Assembly: GCF_918698005.1 (NCBI RefSeq)
Contig: NZ_CAKKLJ010000012.1
Span: 1 to 40,594 of the forward strand
Direction of reading: 5' to 3'
Source: Microbacterium sp. Bi121
Lineage (GTDB): Bacteria; Actinomycetota; Actinomycetes; Actinomycetales; Microbacteriaceae
DNA: 40,594 nucleotides
The position numbers and the translations under genes are program-made. Of the stretch, positions 6,848-17,467 are shown one piece after another (the first letter of the stretch is position 1; every line of letters begins with the position of its first letter). The notes under the pieces are model-generated. The model was not told the origin of the DNA, ran no database searches, and saw nothing but the letters and a program-made list of their open reading frames with translations.

Positions 6848-7177
6848 ATGAGCACCACGACACAGCACCTTTCTCGCCCCTCAGCTGCAGGGCGCGCCCG
6901 GTTCCCGCGGCTCGGTGCCCGCACGCGCAAGGTCACCCTGATCGTGCACCTGTCCTCGGTCGCTGCATGGTTCGGCATGCATTTCGTTCTCGGCGTGCTG
7001 ACGTTCGCGGCGCTCGGCGCACCGGCGGAATCGGCACCGGCTTTCGCGCTCTCGATCGCGATGTTCGTCGGCTGGCCCCTCATCGTCGCAGCCTCGTCGA
7101 GCGCGCTGCTGTTCACGATCGCGATTTCGGTGATAAAACCATGGGGACGAACCCGACGGGATGCCGAACACGGCTGA
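6848..7177 (+). CDS. small integral membrane protein of the two-component operon
   Basis: 109 residues. A basic N-terminus (1-30) is followed by two hydrophobic helices (about 31-57 and 65-95) and a short basic tail. I do not recognise a named family; it resembles the short membrane proteins of unknown function found next to antibiotic- or envelope-stress regulators. The ATG at 6848 starts a frame that ends 12 nt before the GTG of the response regulator, so the two form an operon. An operator matching one in front of the SHOCT gene lies 33 bp upstream, suggesting autoregulation. It could modulate the kinase, which lacks an obvious sensor domain; that is inference. Confidence 0.7.
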   Translation: MSTTTQHLSRPSAAGRARFPRLGARTRKVTLIVHLSSVAAWFGMHFVLGVLTFAALGAPAESAPAFALSIAMFVGWPLIVAASSSALLFTIAISVIKPWGRTRRDAEHG

Positions 7178-7189
7178 AGGAGGTGCCAG

Positions 7190-7840
7190 GTGATCCGTGT
7201 GCTGCTGGTCGACGACCAGGATCTCGTCCGCCTCGGTCTGCGCGCCCTGCTCGAGAACGAAGACGGCTTCGAGGTCGTCGGCGAGGCGGCCGACGGGCTC
7301 GCCGCCGTCGACCGGGCGGTCGAGACCCGACCGGACGTCATTCTCATGGACATCCGGATGCCGGGGATCGATGGGCTCGAAGCGACCAGGCGCATTGTGG
7401 CCGACGCGAACCTGTCCGACACGCGCGTCATCGTCCTGACCACGTTCGAGCGCGACGAGTACGTGTTCGAAGCGCTGCGGGTCGGAGCATCCGGCTTCCT
7501 GCTCAAGGACACCCCGCCGGCTCAGCTGCTCGACGCGATCCGCACCGTCCATGACGGGGGAGCGCTGCTCGGCCCGAGCGTGACCCGCACGCTGATCGCG
7601 GAGTTCGTCACCTCGGGGCGACGCACCGTGACACCGCATCCGCAGCTCGACCAGCTGACCGCGCGGGAATCGGAGATCGTCGCGCTCGTGGCGGAGGGAC
7701 TCAGCAACCACGAGATCGCCGAGCGGCTGTTCCTGAGCCCGGCGACCGCGCGCACCCATGTCAGCCGCGCGATGATCAAGCTCGGTGCGCGGGACCGCGC
7801 GCAACTCGTCGTCTTCGCGTACCAGTCGGGACTCGCCTGA
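7190..7840 (+). CDS. response regulator, NarL/LuxR type
   Basis: 216 residues. The receiver domain (1-120) has the acidic pocket at D8-D9, phosphoacceptor D54, switch T84/T85 and K106. The LuxR-type helix-turn-helix (about 150-212) carries LTARESEIVALVAEGLSNHEIAERL and SPATARTHVSRAMIKLGARDRAQ. Phosphorylation by a HisKA_3 kinase should promote dimer binding to palindromic sites. The GTG at 7190 has a strong AAGGAGG at 7177-7183. It follows the small membrane protein by 12 nt. The duplicated composite operator at 5447-5479 and 6782-6815 is the best candidate target. Confidence 0.92.
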   Translation: MIRVLLVDDQDLVRLGLRALLENEDGFEVVGEAADGLAAVDRAVETRPDVILMDIRMPGIDGLEATRRIVADANLSDTRVIVLTTFERDEYVFEALRVGASGFLLKDTPPAQLLDAIRTVHDGGALLGPSVTRTLIAEFVTSGRRTVTPHPQLDQLTARESEIVALVAEGLSNHEIAERLFLSPATARTHVSRAMIKLGARDRAQLVVFAYQSGLA

Positions 7841-7882
7841 TACTTTGCCCTTGCGCTAAGCGCTCATCACCGACCGTAGCGA

Positions 7883-8074
7883 TCAGCGAAGCAGGGCGGT
7901 CGCCGGACCTTCGAACTGGTGGCCGCCCTTCTCGTGCACCTGGAAAGCCGCGTTCGGCAGATCCGCACGATTGAGCGCCAGGTGGTCGAAGGGGACCACC
8001 TCGTCGTCGAGGCAGTGGTGGAGCACAAGGAACTGCCCAGGCTCCGGCCCATCGAAGGCACCTCGGTCATGACC
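7883..8074 (-). pseudogene. remnant of an alpha/beta hydrolase C-terminus
   Basis: On the minus strand, 63 codons without a start codon read as the end of an alpha/beta hydrolase: FLVLHHCLDDEVVPF carries the catalytic Asp, and VHEKGGHQFEG about 25 residues later carries the catalytic His, ending at TGA 7883-7885. A TGA immediately precedes the frame, and the upstream sequence in another frame (YPEVMTEVP) still looks like the preceding part, so a frameshift near 8050-8065 is likely. Nothing further upstream is recognisable as the nucleophile half. The gene is therefore truncated and dead. It is not a close copy of the intact hydrolase at 4105-5001. Confidence 0.65.
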
Positions 8075-8231
8075 TCAGGGTAGACGCCCCACACAGAGAA
8101 GGCGCCACCCTGGAGAGGCCCGTTGAGGTCGACTTTCGCGCTGGGTTCCTGTCGGTGACCGAGTCGTACGCGCAGTTCACGAGCCTGTCAACGCCCTCGG
8201 TGGATGCTTCTATGGCGAGTTGTCTGCTGGT

Positions 8232-8594
8232 ATGAGCATGAAATTGAATGACGCGGCGGTGACACACGCTCGTGGACTGCTGCGTCGTGGAGAGTTCACC
8301 GACGACGATCGCGACGACTGGAGCGAGCACGCACCGTCGACTGATCAGGAGAACGACTTCATCGAGAAGAACGGAATCACCGAGTACGCGAAATGGCATC
8401 TCGGCGAAGACACCGACATGGGCGAGGACACCAAGGGTCGCTACCACTTTCCCTACGGCGACTTCCAGCAGCTGCACCGATGCGCGGTGATCTCAGGAGA
8501 GAGCCGTGCGGGTCAGTACAAGCACGAGGCGATCGAGAAGGCACTCAAGGAGCTTCTCAACGCGATCGATCGCAAGGCCGCAGACGACGAGTGA
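8232..8594 (+). CDS. conserved actinobacterial hypothetical protein
   Basis: 120 residues from the ATG at 8232 (118 from the ATG at 8238, MKLNDAAV, equally possible). I recognise it as a family of short soluble proteins common in actinobacteria, with the blocks DDWSEHAPSTDQENDFI, EYAKWHLG, DTKGRYHFPYGDFQQLHRCAVISGESRAGQYKH and a Leu-rich C-terminal helix. No function is known to me. The many Trp, His and acidic residues at conserved places suggest a structural or binding role. There is no clear ribosome site before either ATG. It is isolated between a hydrolase remnant and the tRNA pair. Codon use resembles its neighbours apart from a slightly lower GC start. Confidence 0.75.
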   Translation: MSMKLNDAAVTHARGLLRRGEFTDDDRDDWSEHAPSTDQENDFIEKNGITEYAKWHLGEDTDMGEDTKGRYHFPYGDFQQLHRCAVISGESRAGQYKHEAIEKALKELLNAIDRKAADDE

Positions 8595-8623
8595 ATTCGA
8601 AGAGAACGACGTGAATGAAACTG

Positions 8624-8696
8624 TGGAGCCTAGGAGATTCGAACTCCTGACATCCTGCTTGCAAAGCAGGCGCTCTACCAACTGAGCTAAGGCCCC
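8624..8696 (-). tRNA. tRNA-Ala (TGC anticodon)
   Basis: 73 nt on the minus strand. It begins GGGGCCTTAGCTCAG, has anticodon stem-loop CTGCTTTGCAAGCAG with anticodon TGC, a T-arm with GTTCGAATC, and discriminator A; CCA is not encoded. It lies 27 bp after tRNA-Ile, the usual pair in actinobacterial origin regions. Confidence 0.97.
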
Positions 8697-8723
8697 TAAC
8701 GGGTATTGAATTGGAGGAAACGG

Positions 8724-8797
8724 TGGGGCTACCAGGACTTGAACCTGGGACCTCTTCATTATCAGTGAAGCGCTCTAACCGCCTGAGCTATAGCCCC
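8724..8797 (-). tRNA. tRNA-Ile (GAT anticodon)
   Basis: 74 nt on the minus strand. It begins GGGGCTATAGCTCAG, with anticodon loop CTGATAA (anticodon GAT), T-arm with GTTCAAGTC, acceptor stem complementary to the 5' end, and discriminator A; CCA is not encoded. Confidence 0.97.
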
Positions 8798-8850
8798 GTC
8801 AACCTCCAAGACTTTACCGGAGTTTGACGGAAAATCCGAATCGAGGCCGA

Positions 8851-9663
8851 TCAGCCAGCCGGGCGCAGTTCGACGCTGCCCGCGGACAGTTCGACGAACA
8901 CCGTGCTGCGTGCATTCGACGATGTCTGCAACCCGTTGTCGAGCGAACCGGCACTCACATCCTGCGTCACGTTGTACTCGACATCGGGAAGGGTGAGCGT
9001 GAGCGAACCGGCGCTCACGTCGATCTCCACGTCACTGGGCGCTTCGCCCGTGAGCGCAGCGTCGAGGTCACCGGCTGCGACGCCGAACGACGCCTCGCGG
9101 ACGTCCGCGAGGTTGATCTCGGCGTCGCCGGCACTGAGGTCGGCATCCAGCGAATCGGCGGTCCCGTCGATCCAGAGCGAACCGGCCGAGACATCCGCAC
9201 CGAGCTCACCGAAGTCGCCCTCGACATCCAGGCTTCCCGCGCTCAGAGTCACATCGGCGTCGAGCCCGGCGAGCGCCTGCGGCAGGACGAGCTCGACGTG
9301 CTCGTCGCGGCCCCATCCTCCGAACCACGACCAGTCGCCGCCCCAACCCCACCAGCGCTCGGGACTGTACAGGCGAAGCTCGTCCTCGTCTCGCTCGAGT
9401 CGCCACTCCCGATCGGATCCGGTGACCTGCAGCTCGGCCTGGTCGACGTCTCCGAAGCGGATGCTGACATCCCCGGCGGACGCGTCGACGTCGAGTTCCG
9501 TGACGCCGTCGACGTCCAGGCGATCGGACTGGTCCGTCGCGCGGGTGACAGTGTGCACTGCGCCGAAGGCCGCCGTGGCTCCTGCACCGGCGAGCGCGAT
9601 GCCGCCGATGACGGCCGTGACGATGGCCACGGCCTTGAAGCCGCTGTTCTCCTGCTCGTTCAT
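8851..9663 (-). CDS. DUF4097-type repeat protein, membrane anchored
   Basis: 270 residues. One membrane helix (about 11-35) is followed by a domain built on a repeated Ser-Ala-Gly turn (SAG at 62, 141, 159, 177, 217, 237 and 260, with AAG at 196) spaced about 18-23 residues, as in the beta-solenoid DUF4097 family. A Trp/Gly-rich patch at 104-117 interrupts it. Few positive charges and many Asp residues suit an extracytoplasmic domain. It is the last gene of a kinase-regulator-DUF4097 operon: the start ATG overlaps the regulator stop as ATGA at 9660-9663. A role as sensor partner or target of that system is inferred. It is followed by the tRNA pair. Confidence 0.83.
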   Translation of the reverse strand: MNEQENSGFKAVAIVTAVIGGIALAGAGATAAFGAVHTVTRATDQSDRLDVDGVTELDVDASAGDVSIRFGDVDQAELQVTGSDREWRLERDEDELRLYSPERWWGWGGDWSWFGGWGRDEHVELVLPQALAGLDADVTLSAGSLDVEGDFGELGADVSAGSLWIDGTADSLDADLSAGDAEINLADVREASFGVAAGDLDAALTGEAPSDVEIDVSAGSLTLTLPDVEYNVTQDVSAGSLDNGLQTSSNARSTVFVELSAGSVELRPAG

Positions 9664-10379
9664 CGTTCTGCTCCTGTCTGCGAGGACGAGCCGCTCGGCC
9701 CGCCCGAATTCTCGATGTGCGCCAGCGCCGCGAGCACTCGTCGGTTGCCCGACTCATCCGGTTCGAGGCCCAGCTTCTGGAAGATGGAGGTGATGTTCTT
9801 CTCGACACTCGCCTCAGAGAGGAACAGCAGACCGGCGATCGCCTGGTTCGACTTTCCCTCGGCGATCAGGGCGAGAACCGTGCGCTCGCGCTCGGTGAGC
9901 TGCAGCATCCGATCGTCGCGATTGCGACGCGTGAGCAGCTGGGCGACGACTTCGGGGTCGAGCACCGTCGCCCCCTCGGCGATCCGCTCCACAGAGGCGA
10001 CGAACTCGGCGACATCGGCGACGCGATCCTTCAGCAGGTACCCGAGCGGGCCACCCTGTGCTGATCCACCCTGTGCTGATCCGACCTGCGCCGCGATGAG
10101 ATCGCTGGCGTAGCGCTCCTCGACGTACTGCGAGAGCACGAGCAGCGGAAGCTGCGGGTGCGTCCGCCGCAGACTCAGCGCAGCACGGATGCCCTCGTCG
10201 GTGAACGTCGGAGGAAGCCGCACGTCCAGGATGCAGAGCTCCGGGTCCGTGGTCTGCACCGCCTCGGTCAGCGTCTCGGTGTCGGCGAGAGCTGCGACGA
10301 CGACGTGACCGGAGTCCTCCAGCAGTCGCACGAGCCCTTCGCGGAGGAGAACAGAGTCCTCACAGATCAGGATGCGCAT
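9660..10379 (-). CDS. response regulator, LuxR type, with receiver-loop duplication
   Basis: 239 residues from ATG 10379 (MRILICEDS). The receiver has E7-D8, phosphoacceptor D52, S83 and K117; the C-terminal LuxR helix-turn-helix includes LTERERTVLALIAEGKSNQAIAGLLFLSEASVEKNITSIFQKL. A low-complexity loop GSAQGGSAQGG (100-110) precedes the conserved GYLLKD and comes from a 15-bp tandem duplication at about 10051-10080. An open frame extends upstream into the kinase gene, but similarity starts at 10379. It overlaps the kinase 3' end by 13 bp and the DUF4097 start by 4 bp, so the three genes are tightly coupled. Confidence 0.9.
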   Translation of the reverse strand: MRILICEDSVLLREGLVRLLEDSGHVVVAALADTETLTEAVQTTDPELCILDVRLPPTFTDEGIRAALSLRRTHPQLPLLVLSQYVEERYASDLIAAQVGSAQGGSAQGGPLGYLLKDRVADVAEFVASVERIAEGATVLDPEVVAQLLTRRNRDDRMLQLTERERTVLALIAEGKSNQAIAGLLFLSEASVEKNITSIFQKLGLEPDESGNRRVLAALAHIENSGGPSGSSSQTGAER

Positions 10380-11662
10380 GGCACGCTCACCTCCAGCGAT
10401 GTCGGGCCGCCCTGCGGGCTGTCCAGTCGGAAGGTGCCGCCGGCCGCGAGCACCCGGTTCGAGATGCCGTCGAGACCCCCGCCGGGCTGCACCTGCGCGC
10501 CGCCCATACCGTTGTCCTCGACTCGGGCCCACAGGGTTCCGCCTTCGCGCAGTCGCACGACGACCCGGCATTCGCTGGCACGGGAGTGTTTCGCGGCGTT
10601 CGTCAGCGACTCGGCGATCGAGAAGTACACGGCGGCCTCGGCATCCCTGCTGCAGCGCCCGTCCATCCGGACGTCGAGGCTCACCGGAATGTGCGACCTG
10701 CTGGCCAGAGCGGAGAGCGCGGCATCCAGACCCCGATCATCCAGGACGGACGCGTGGATGCCGCGGGCGAGCTGTCGCAGCTCGGTGATCGCGGCCTTGG
10801 TCGAGGTGTGGGCCTCGCCGATCAGGGCCTTGGCCGTGTCAGGGTCGGAATCGATCTTCTGCTGGGCGAGGCCCAGGGTCATGCCGACCGAGACGAGTCG
10901 CGGCTGGACGCCGTCATGCAGGTCGCGCTCGATGCGCGTCCTCTCGACATCGGCCGCGCGGACGGCGCCTTCGCGCTGCGCGCTCGTCGTGCGGACCTGC
11001 TCGTGAAGTTCGGCCTCGCGGTTGGGGACGACGATCGCCCGGGTGAGCACGCGGTGCAGCAGGGCGAGGCCGACTATCGCGGCCGCGGCCAGCACCACGC
11101 CGAGCGCACCCAGCAGCGGCGCCCAGCTGACCGCGGTCTCAGCCGCGAAGAAGGGGAACGGCGCACGGATCGTCTCAGCGCCGGTCAGCGGCGCGAACGA
11201 CACGATGGCCGAGCGGATCATGCCCTCGAACAGGCGCAGGACGATCGCTCCCATGACGCAGGCGATGACGAAGTTCGCGATCGCGCGCCATGTGCGCCCG
11301 TCGATCAGCTGGCGCCACAGCGAGTGCAACCAGCCGCCGAATCCGGTGTGCTGACTTCCACGCCACCGCAGGGGAGGCAGGTCGAGACTGTACAGGCTGC
11401 TCGCGCGCCCGACCTCGAACCATGCGGTGGCGTAGAAGAAGTAGACGAAGCCGACGAGGAACAGGAGTCCGACGCCGAGCACGAGGATGAGTCCGAGGCC
11501 CAGACCCAGCAGGCCCGAGAGCATCGTGAGAACGATCGCGCCGATGACGCCGAGCCCGGCCAGGTGCAGCACGGTCATGAAGATGCGCAGCGGCGGGGTC
11601 TTCGCCAGGGCGGGCACGGCCGACGATGCCGGCGGTGCTGGAGGGACGGTCTGAGTGGTCAT
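10367..11662 (-). CDS. two-component sensor histidine kinase with PspC/sensor-like membrane domain
   Basis: 431 residues. A Pro/Ala-rich N-terminus is followed by four main hydrophobic segments (about 28-80 as two, 128-150, 178-205) of the actinobacterial sensor-domain type. The HisKA_3 motif is RIERDLHDGVQPRLVSVGMTL with H249; the ATPase domain has FSIAESLTNAAKHS and VEDNGMGGA then GGLDGISNRV. It is the first gene of the kinase-regulator-DUF4097 operon. The ATG at 11662 has no ribosome site; a TACGTT box ends 6 nt before it, so it is probably leaderless. The envelope is the likely place of sensing; the signal is unknown. Confidence 0.9.
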   Translation of the reverse strand: MTTQTVPPAPPASSAVPALAKTPPLRIFMTVLHLAGLGVIGAIVLTMLSGLLGLGLGLILVLGVGLLFLVGFVYFFYATAWFEVGRASSLYSLDLPPLRWRGSQHTGFGGWLHSLWRQLIDGRTWRAIANFVIACVMGAIVLRLFEGMIRSAIVSFAPLTGAETIRAPFPFFAAETAVSWAPLLGALGVVLAAAAIVGLALLHRVLTRAIVVPNREAELHEQVRTTSAQREGAVRAADVERTRIERDLHDGVQPRLVSVGMTLGLAQQKIDSDPDTAKALIGEAHTSTKAAITELRQLARGIHASVLDDRGLDAALSALASRSHIPVSLDVRMDGRCSRDAEAAVYFSIAESLTNAAKHSRASECRVVVRLREGGTLWARVEDNGMGGAQVQPGGGLDGISNRVLAAGGTFRLDSPQGGPTSLEVSVPCAS

Positions 11663-11668
11663 GCCTCA

Positions 11669-11674
11669 AACGTA
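11669..11674 (-). promoter_or_regulatory. -10 box for the leaderless kinase operon
   Basis: TACGTT on the minus strand, 6 nt from the ATG at 11662. Confidence 0.45.
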
Positions 11675-11761
11675 GGCCGCGGGCACCGCCCGCCGACACC
11701 GAGTAATCCGGACAGCTCGATTCGGGTTTTCCCTACCCCACGTGCGGGTGCTCCGGAAACG

Positions 11762-11795
11762 ACGAAGGGCGGATGCCGCAGCATCCGCCCTTCGT
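11762..11795 (-). terminator. terminator of the gyrB-gyrA-DUF3566 transcript
   Basis: A perfect 15-bp inverted repeat, ACGAAGGGCGGATGC at 11762-11776 and its complement at 11781-11795, has a 4-nt loop and is followed on the minus strand by CGTTTCC. It begins 9 bp after the DUF3566 stop codon. Confidence 0.8.
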
Positions 11796-11804
11796 AGAGA
11801 AGAA

Positions 11805-12209
11805 CTAGTTCGACATGAAGCCGACCAGCAGCCCGCCGGTCACCTTCACTGCGAGGTTGTAGATCCCGGCGATCACAGCGCCGAGCACCGTGAACACGAT
11901 GAGGTTGAGGATCGAGACGACTGCCGCGAAAGCCATGACCTGGGGGAGTCCCAGAAGCGATGCGAGCGAGACGGAGCCGTCCGTGATGTTGCCGACGAAG
12001 TCATCCGCCTGGGTGATCAGGTTCGTCGCCTGCAGCACCAGGTAGATGAGGAAGAACGAGACCATCGTCACGATCGCCATGGCGACCGCGGCCAGGAAAG
12101 AGAGCTTCACTGCCGACCAGAAGTCGACGTAGACCAGGCGCAGGCGAACCTGCTTGCCGCCGGTCTTGCGCGTGGACTTCTTAGCCAGCTTGTCGGCTAC
12201 TGTGCTCAT
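11805..12209 (-). CDS. DUF3566 membrane protein
   Basis: 134 residues. A basic N-terminus ([26 protein letters not shown]) precedes two long hydrophobic segments (about 33-60 and 88-120), and the signature V-Y-V-D-x-W-S-x-x-K is present. DUF3566 proteins are an actinobacterial family coded directly after gyrA; their function is unknown to me. The start overlaps the gyrA stop by 4 nt (12206-12209), showing tight coupling. A strong terminator follows. Confidence 0.93.
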   Translation of the reverse strand: MSTVADKLAKKSTRKTGGKQVRLRLVYVDFWSAVKLSFLAAVAMAIVTMVSFFLIYLVLQATNLITQADDFVGNITDGSVSLASLLGLPQVMAFAAVVSILNLIVFTVLGAVIAGIYNLAVKVTGGLLVGFMSN

Positions 12210-14767
12210 GCGTCTGCTTCCTCAGGGTTGGTGTCGGGGGCCGTGGCCGTCTCCGGAGCGTCGTTCTCAGCCGTCGCCTCCGCCTCGTCCTCGACGAGGC
12301 CCCGCTCTCCGTTGCGGGCGATCGCGAGGATCCGGTCCGTCTCGGACGTCCGGGCGAAGAGAACACCCATGGTGTCTCTGCCCTTCGCGGGCACCTCGGC
12401 CACGGCAGAGCGTACCACCTTGCCGCTGGAGAGAACCACCAAGACCTCGTCGTCCTCGCTGACGATCAGACCGCCCGCCAGGACGCCCCGATCGTCGTTG
12501 AGCTTGGCGACCTTGATGCCGTATCCACCGCGGTTCTGGACGCGGTACTGCTCGACCTCGGTGCGCTTCGCGTAGCCGCCATCGGTGACCGTGAACACGA
12601 AGCCGTCCGGTGTCGCAACGGACGCCGAGAGCAGTCGGTCCTCGCCCTTGAACTTCATGCCGGTGACGCCGGCGGTCGCACGCCCCATCGGACGCAGAGC
12701 CGCATCGGTCGCCTGGAAGCGGACCGACATGCCCTTGCGGCTGATGAGGAGTATGTCATCCGAAGCATCCACGATCATCGCGCTGACGAGCTCGTCGTCC
12801 TCACGCAGACGGATCGCGATCACGCCGCCCTGACGGTTGGTGTCGTACTCGCTCAGCCGGGTCTTCTTCACCAGGCCGTCGCGGGTGGCGAGCACCAGGT
12901 AGTCGGCGACCTCATAGTTGGCGAGGTCGAGGATCTGGGCGATCCCCTCATCCGGCTGCAGCGCGAGCAGGTTCGCGACGTGCGTGCCCTTCGCGTCACG
13001 GCCGGCCTCCGGCACCTCGTACGTCTTGGTGCGATAGACGCGGCCCTTGTCGGTGAAGACGAGCAGCCAGTGATGCGTCGTGGTGACGAAGAAGTGCTCG
13101 ACGATGTCGTCGGCGCGCAGCTGCGCACCCTTGACGCCCTTGCCGCCGCGGTGCTGCGAACGGTAGTTGTCGCTCCGCGTGCGCTTGATGTAGCCGTCAC
13201 GGGTGACGGTGACCACCATCTCCTCTTCGGCGATGAGGTCTTCCATCGAGACGTCGCCGTCGAAGCCCTGCAGGATGTGCGTGCGGCGGTCGTCGCCGAA
13301 GCGCTCGACGATCTCGGTGAGCTCCTCGCGGATGATGGTGCGCTGGCGCGCCTCGTCAGCGAGGATCGCCTTGAAGTCGGCGATCTTGATCTCGAGCTCG
13401 TCGGCCTCGTCGATGATCTTCTGACGCTCGAGCGCCGCCAGGCGGCGAAGCTGCATCTGCAGGATCGCGTCAGCCTGGATCTCGTCGATGTCGAGCAGCT
13501 TCTGCAGACCCTGGTTCGCCTCTTGAGGGGTGGGGGAGCGGCGGATCAGCGCGATGACCTCGTCGAGCGCGTCGAGCGCCTTGAGGTAGGCGCGCAGGAT
13601 GTGCATGCGCTCCTCCGCCTTGCGCAGGCGGAAGATCGTGCGCCGGACGATCACGTCGATCTGGTGGGTGATCCAGTTCGCGATGAATCCGTCGAGCGCG
13701 AGCGTGCGCGGCACACCGTCGACGATCGCGAGCATGTTCGCGCCGAAGTTGTCCTGCAGCTGCGTGTGCTTGTACAGGTTGTTCAGAACGACCTTGGCGA
13801 CGGCATCCCGCTTGAGGACGACGACGATGCGCTGACCGGTTCGGTCACTGGTCTCGTCGCGGATGTCGGCGATGCCGGTGACCTTGCCGTCGCGCGCCAG
13901 GTCACCGATCTTCACCGCGAGGTTGTCGGGGTTGACCTGGTACGGCAGTTCGGTGATCACGAGGCACGTGCGGCCCTGGATCTCTTCGACGTCGACGACC
14001 GCGCGCATCGTGATCGAGCCGCGCCCGGTGCGGTACGCCTCGTGGATGCCCTTCGTGCCGAGGATCTGCGCTCCGGTCGGGAAGTCAGGGCCGGGGACGC
14101 GCTTGATCAGACCTTCGAGGAGTTCTTCGCGCGGGAGCTCGGGGTTGTCGAGCGCCCAGAGCGCGGCATCCGCGACCTCGCGGAGGTTATGGGGCGGGAT
14201 GTTCGTCGCCATGCCGACCGCGATGCCGACGGATCCGTTGACCAGCAGGTTCGGGAACCGCGCCGGCAGGACGTCGGGCTCCTGCGTCTGCCCGTCGTAG
14301 TTCGGCGAGAAGTCGACCGTCTCCTCTTCGATGTCGCGCACCATCTCGAGCGCGAGCGGAGCCATCTTCGTCTCGGTGTATCGCGGAGCTGCCGCACCCA
14401 TGTTGCCCGGCGAGCCGAAGTTGCCCTGGCCGAGCGCGAGCGGGTAGCGCAGCGCCCACGGCTGCACGAGGCGGACGAGGGTGTCGTAGATCGCGGTGTC
14501 ACCGTGCGGGTGATACTGACCCATGACCTCGCCGACGACGCGGGCGCACTTCGAGAACGACTTGTCCGGGCGGTAGCCGCCGTCGTACATGCCGTAGATC
14601 ACGCGGCGGTGCACGGGCTTGAGGCCGTCGCGCACGTCGGGGAGGGCGCGGCCGACGATCACGGCCATGGCGTAGTCGAGATAGCTGCGCTGCATCTCGG
14701 ACTGCAGATCGACCTGGTCGATCTTGCCGTGTTCGTGAACCGGCTCTGTGCGTTCTTCGTCAGTCAT
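12206..14767 (-). CDS. gyrA: DNA gyrase subunit A
   Basis: 853 residues, full length. With GyrB it forms the A2B2 enzyme that introduces negative supercoils into DNA using ATP. The catalytic Tyr is Y130 in APRYTE. The quinolone region reads [10 protein letters not shown], with Thr91 at the Escherichia coli Ser83 position and Asp95 at the Asp87 position. The C-terminal DNA-wrapping domain has the GyrA box as QHRGGKG, which differs by an inserted-looking His from the usual QRRGGKG. The acidic tail has alternating Ala, Glu and Thr. The gene follows gyrB by 49 bp and overlaps DUF3566 by 4 nt. Confidence 0.98.
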   Translation of the reverse strand: MTDEERTEPVHEHGKIDQVDLQSEMQRSYLDYAMAVIVGRALPDVRDGLKPVHRRVIYGMYDGGYRPDKSFSKCARVVGEVMGQYHPHGDTAIYDTLVRLVQPWALRYPLALGQGNFGSPGNMGAAAPRYTETKMAPLALEMVRDIEEETVDFSPNYDGQTQEPDVLPARFPNLLVNGSVGIAVGMATNIPPHNLREVADAALWALDNPELPREELLEGLIKRVPGPDFPTGAQILGTKGIHEAYRTGRGSITMRAVVDVEEIQGRTCLVITELPYQVNPDNLAVKIGDLARDGKVTGIADIRDETSDRTGQRIVVVLKRDAVAKVVLNNLYKHTQLQDNFGANMLAIVDGVPRTLALDGFIANWITHQIDVIVRRTIFRLRKAEERMHILRAYLKALDALDEVIALIRRSPTPQEANQGLQKLLDIDEIQADAILQMQLRRLAALERQKIIDEADELEIKIADFKAILADEARQRTIIREELTEIVERFGDDRRTHILQGFDGDVSMEDLIAEEEMVVTVTRDGYIKRTRSDNYRSQHRGGKGVKGAQLRADDIVEHFFVTTTHHWLLVFTDKGRVYRTKTYEVPEAGRDAKGTHVANLLALQPDEGIAQILDLANYEVADYLVLATRDGLVKKTRLSEYDTNRQGGVIAIRLREDDELVSAMIVDASDDILLISRKGMSVRFQATDAALRPMGRATAGVTGMKFKGEDRLLSASVATPDGFVFTVTDGGYAKRTEVEQYRVQNRGGYGIKVAKLNDDRGVLAGGLIVSEDDEVLVVLSSGKVVRSAVAEVPAKGRDTMGVLFARTSETDRILAIARNGERGLVEDEAEATAENDAPETATAPDTNPEEADA

Positions 14768-14816
14768 GTGTTTCTTTCGATTGCTGAGCTCGTCGAAGCA
14801 TCCGGAGTCGCCTACC

Positions 14817-16904
<2,088 letters not shown>

Positions 16905-16981
16905 GCGTCATCAAGACCGGTTCATCGCGCTGAACGGCCGTGTGTGGCCCTGAAATCGCCTCGGACCCCATTCGTGGTGTC

Positions 16982-17467
16982 CTACCCGTAGGTATCGCGA
17001 GGACCCCGCCCTGGGACGGCTCTGGGCCCCCATTTCCAAGAAGGGACGTCCGGACCGATGAAACGGAGGTTGTCCACACCCGCCTGCGGGTAGCGCCGGC
17101 CGATCTCGGTGAGGATGGTCGCGCGCATGAACTGCAGGTTCTTCGCCCAGGCCGTCGAATCGCACTTCACGGTGAGCATCCCGTTCTCCAGAGATACCGG
17201 TTCGGAGTGCTTGGCGGTGTCGGCTCCCGCGAGATCCGCCCACTGCCGGACGAGATCTTCACGTGCGAGCGTGATCTCCCACCCGGCCTCGCGGCTGAGC
17301 TTGTCGAGCACGGAACCGAGCGCCCCTGGATCACGACCCGGGGTGAAAGGGGCGTTGTCATCGTCATCGCGGATGCGGCGCTTGCGCTTCCAGCTCTTGG
17401 AGCTGGGCTTGAGCCCGCGCAGCCGCAGGTAGGTCGCGACCGTCTCCGGGGTCTCAGCGTCGGTCAT
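16982..17467 (-). CDS. dciA: DciA-type DUF721 protein, replicative helicase loader
   Basis: 161 residues. The N-terminal part is basic and disordered-looking (LRLRGLKPSSKSWKRKRRIRDDDD); the DUF721 domain follows (about 55-140) with LGSVLDKLSREAGWE, VRQWADLAG and LTVKCDSTAWAKNLQFM. DciA proteins interact with the DnaB helicase and replace DnaC in most bacteria; mycobacterial DciA has been shown to act in initiation. The ATG at 17465-17467 overlaps the recF stop as ATGA, confirming the start. It is in the usual recF-dciA-gyrB order of actinobacteria. Placement in the origin cluster supports the role. Confidence 0.87.
   Translation of the reverse strand: MTDAETPETVATYLRLRGLKPSSKSWKRKRRIRDDDDNAPFTPGRDPGALGSVLDKLSREAGWEITLAREDLVRQWADLAGADTAKHSEPVSLENGMLTVKCDSTAWAKNLQFMRATILTEIGRRYPQAGVDNLRFIGPDVPSWKWGPRAVPGRGPRDTYG

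Noticed and set aside
8075..8231. Possible coding remnant after the hydrolase fragment
   Set aside because: Short frames exist on both strands, but none resembles a protein I recognise and no start or ribosome site is visible.
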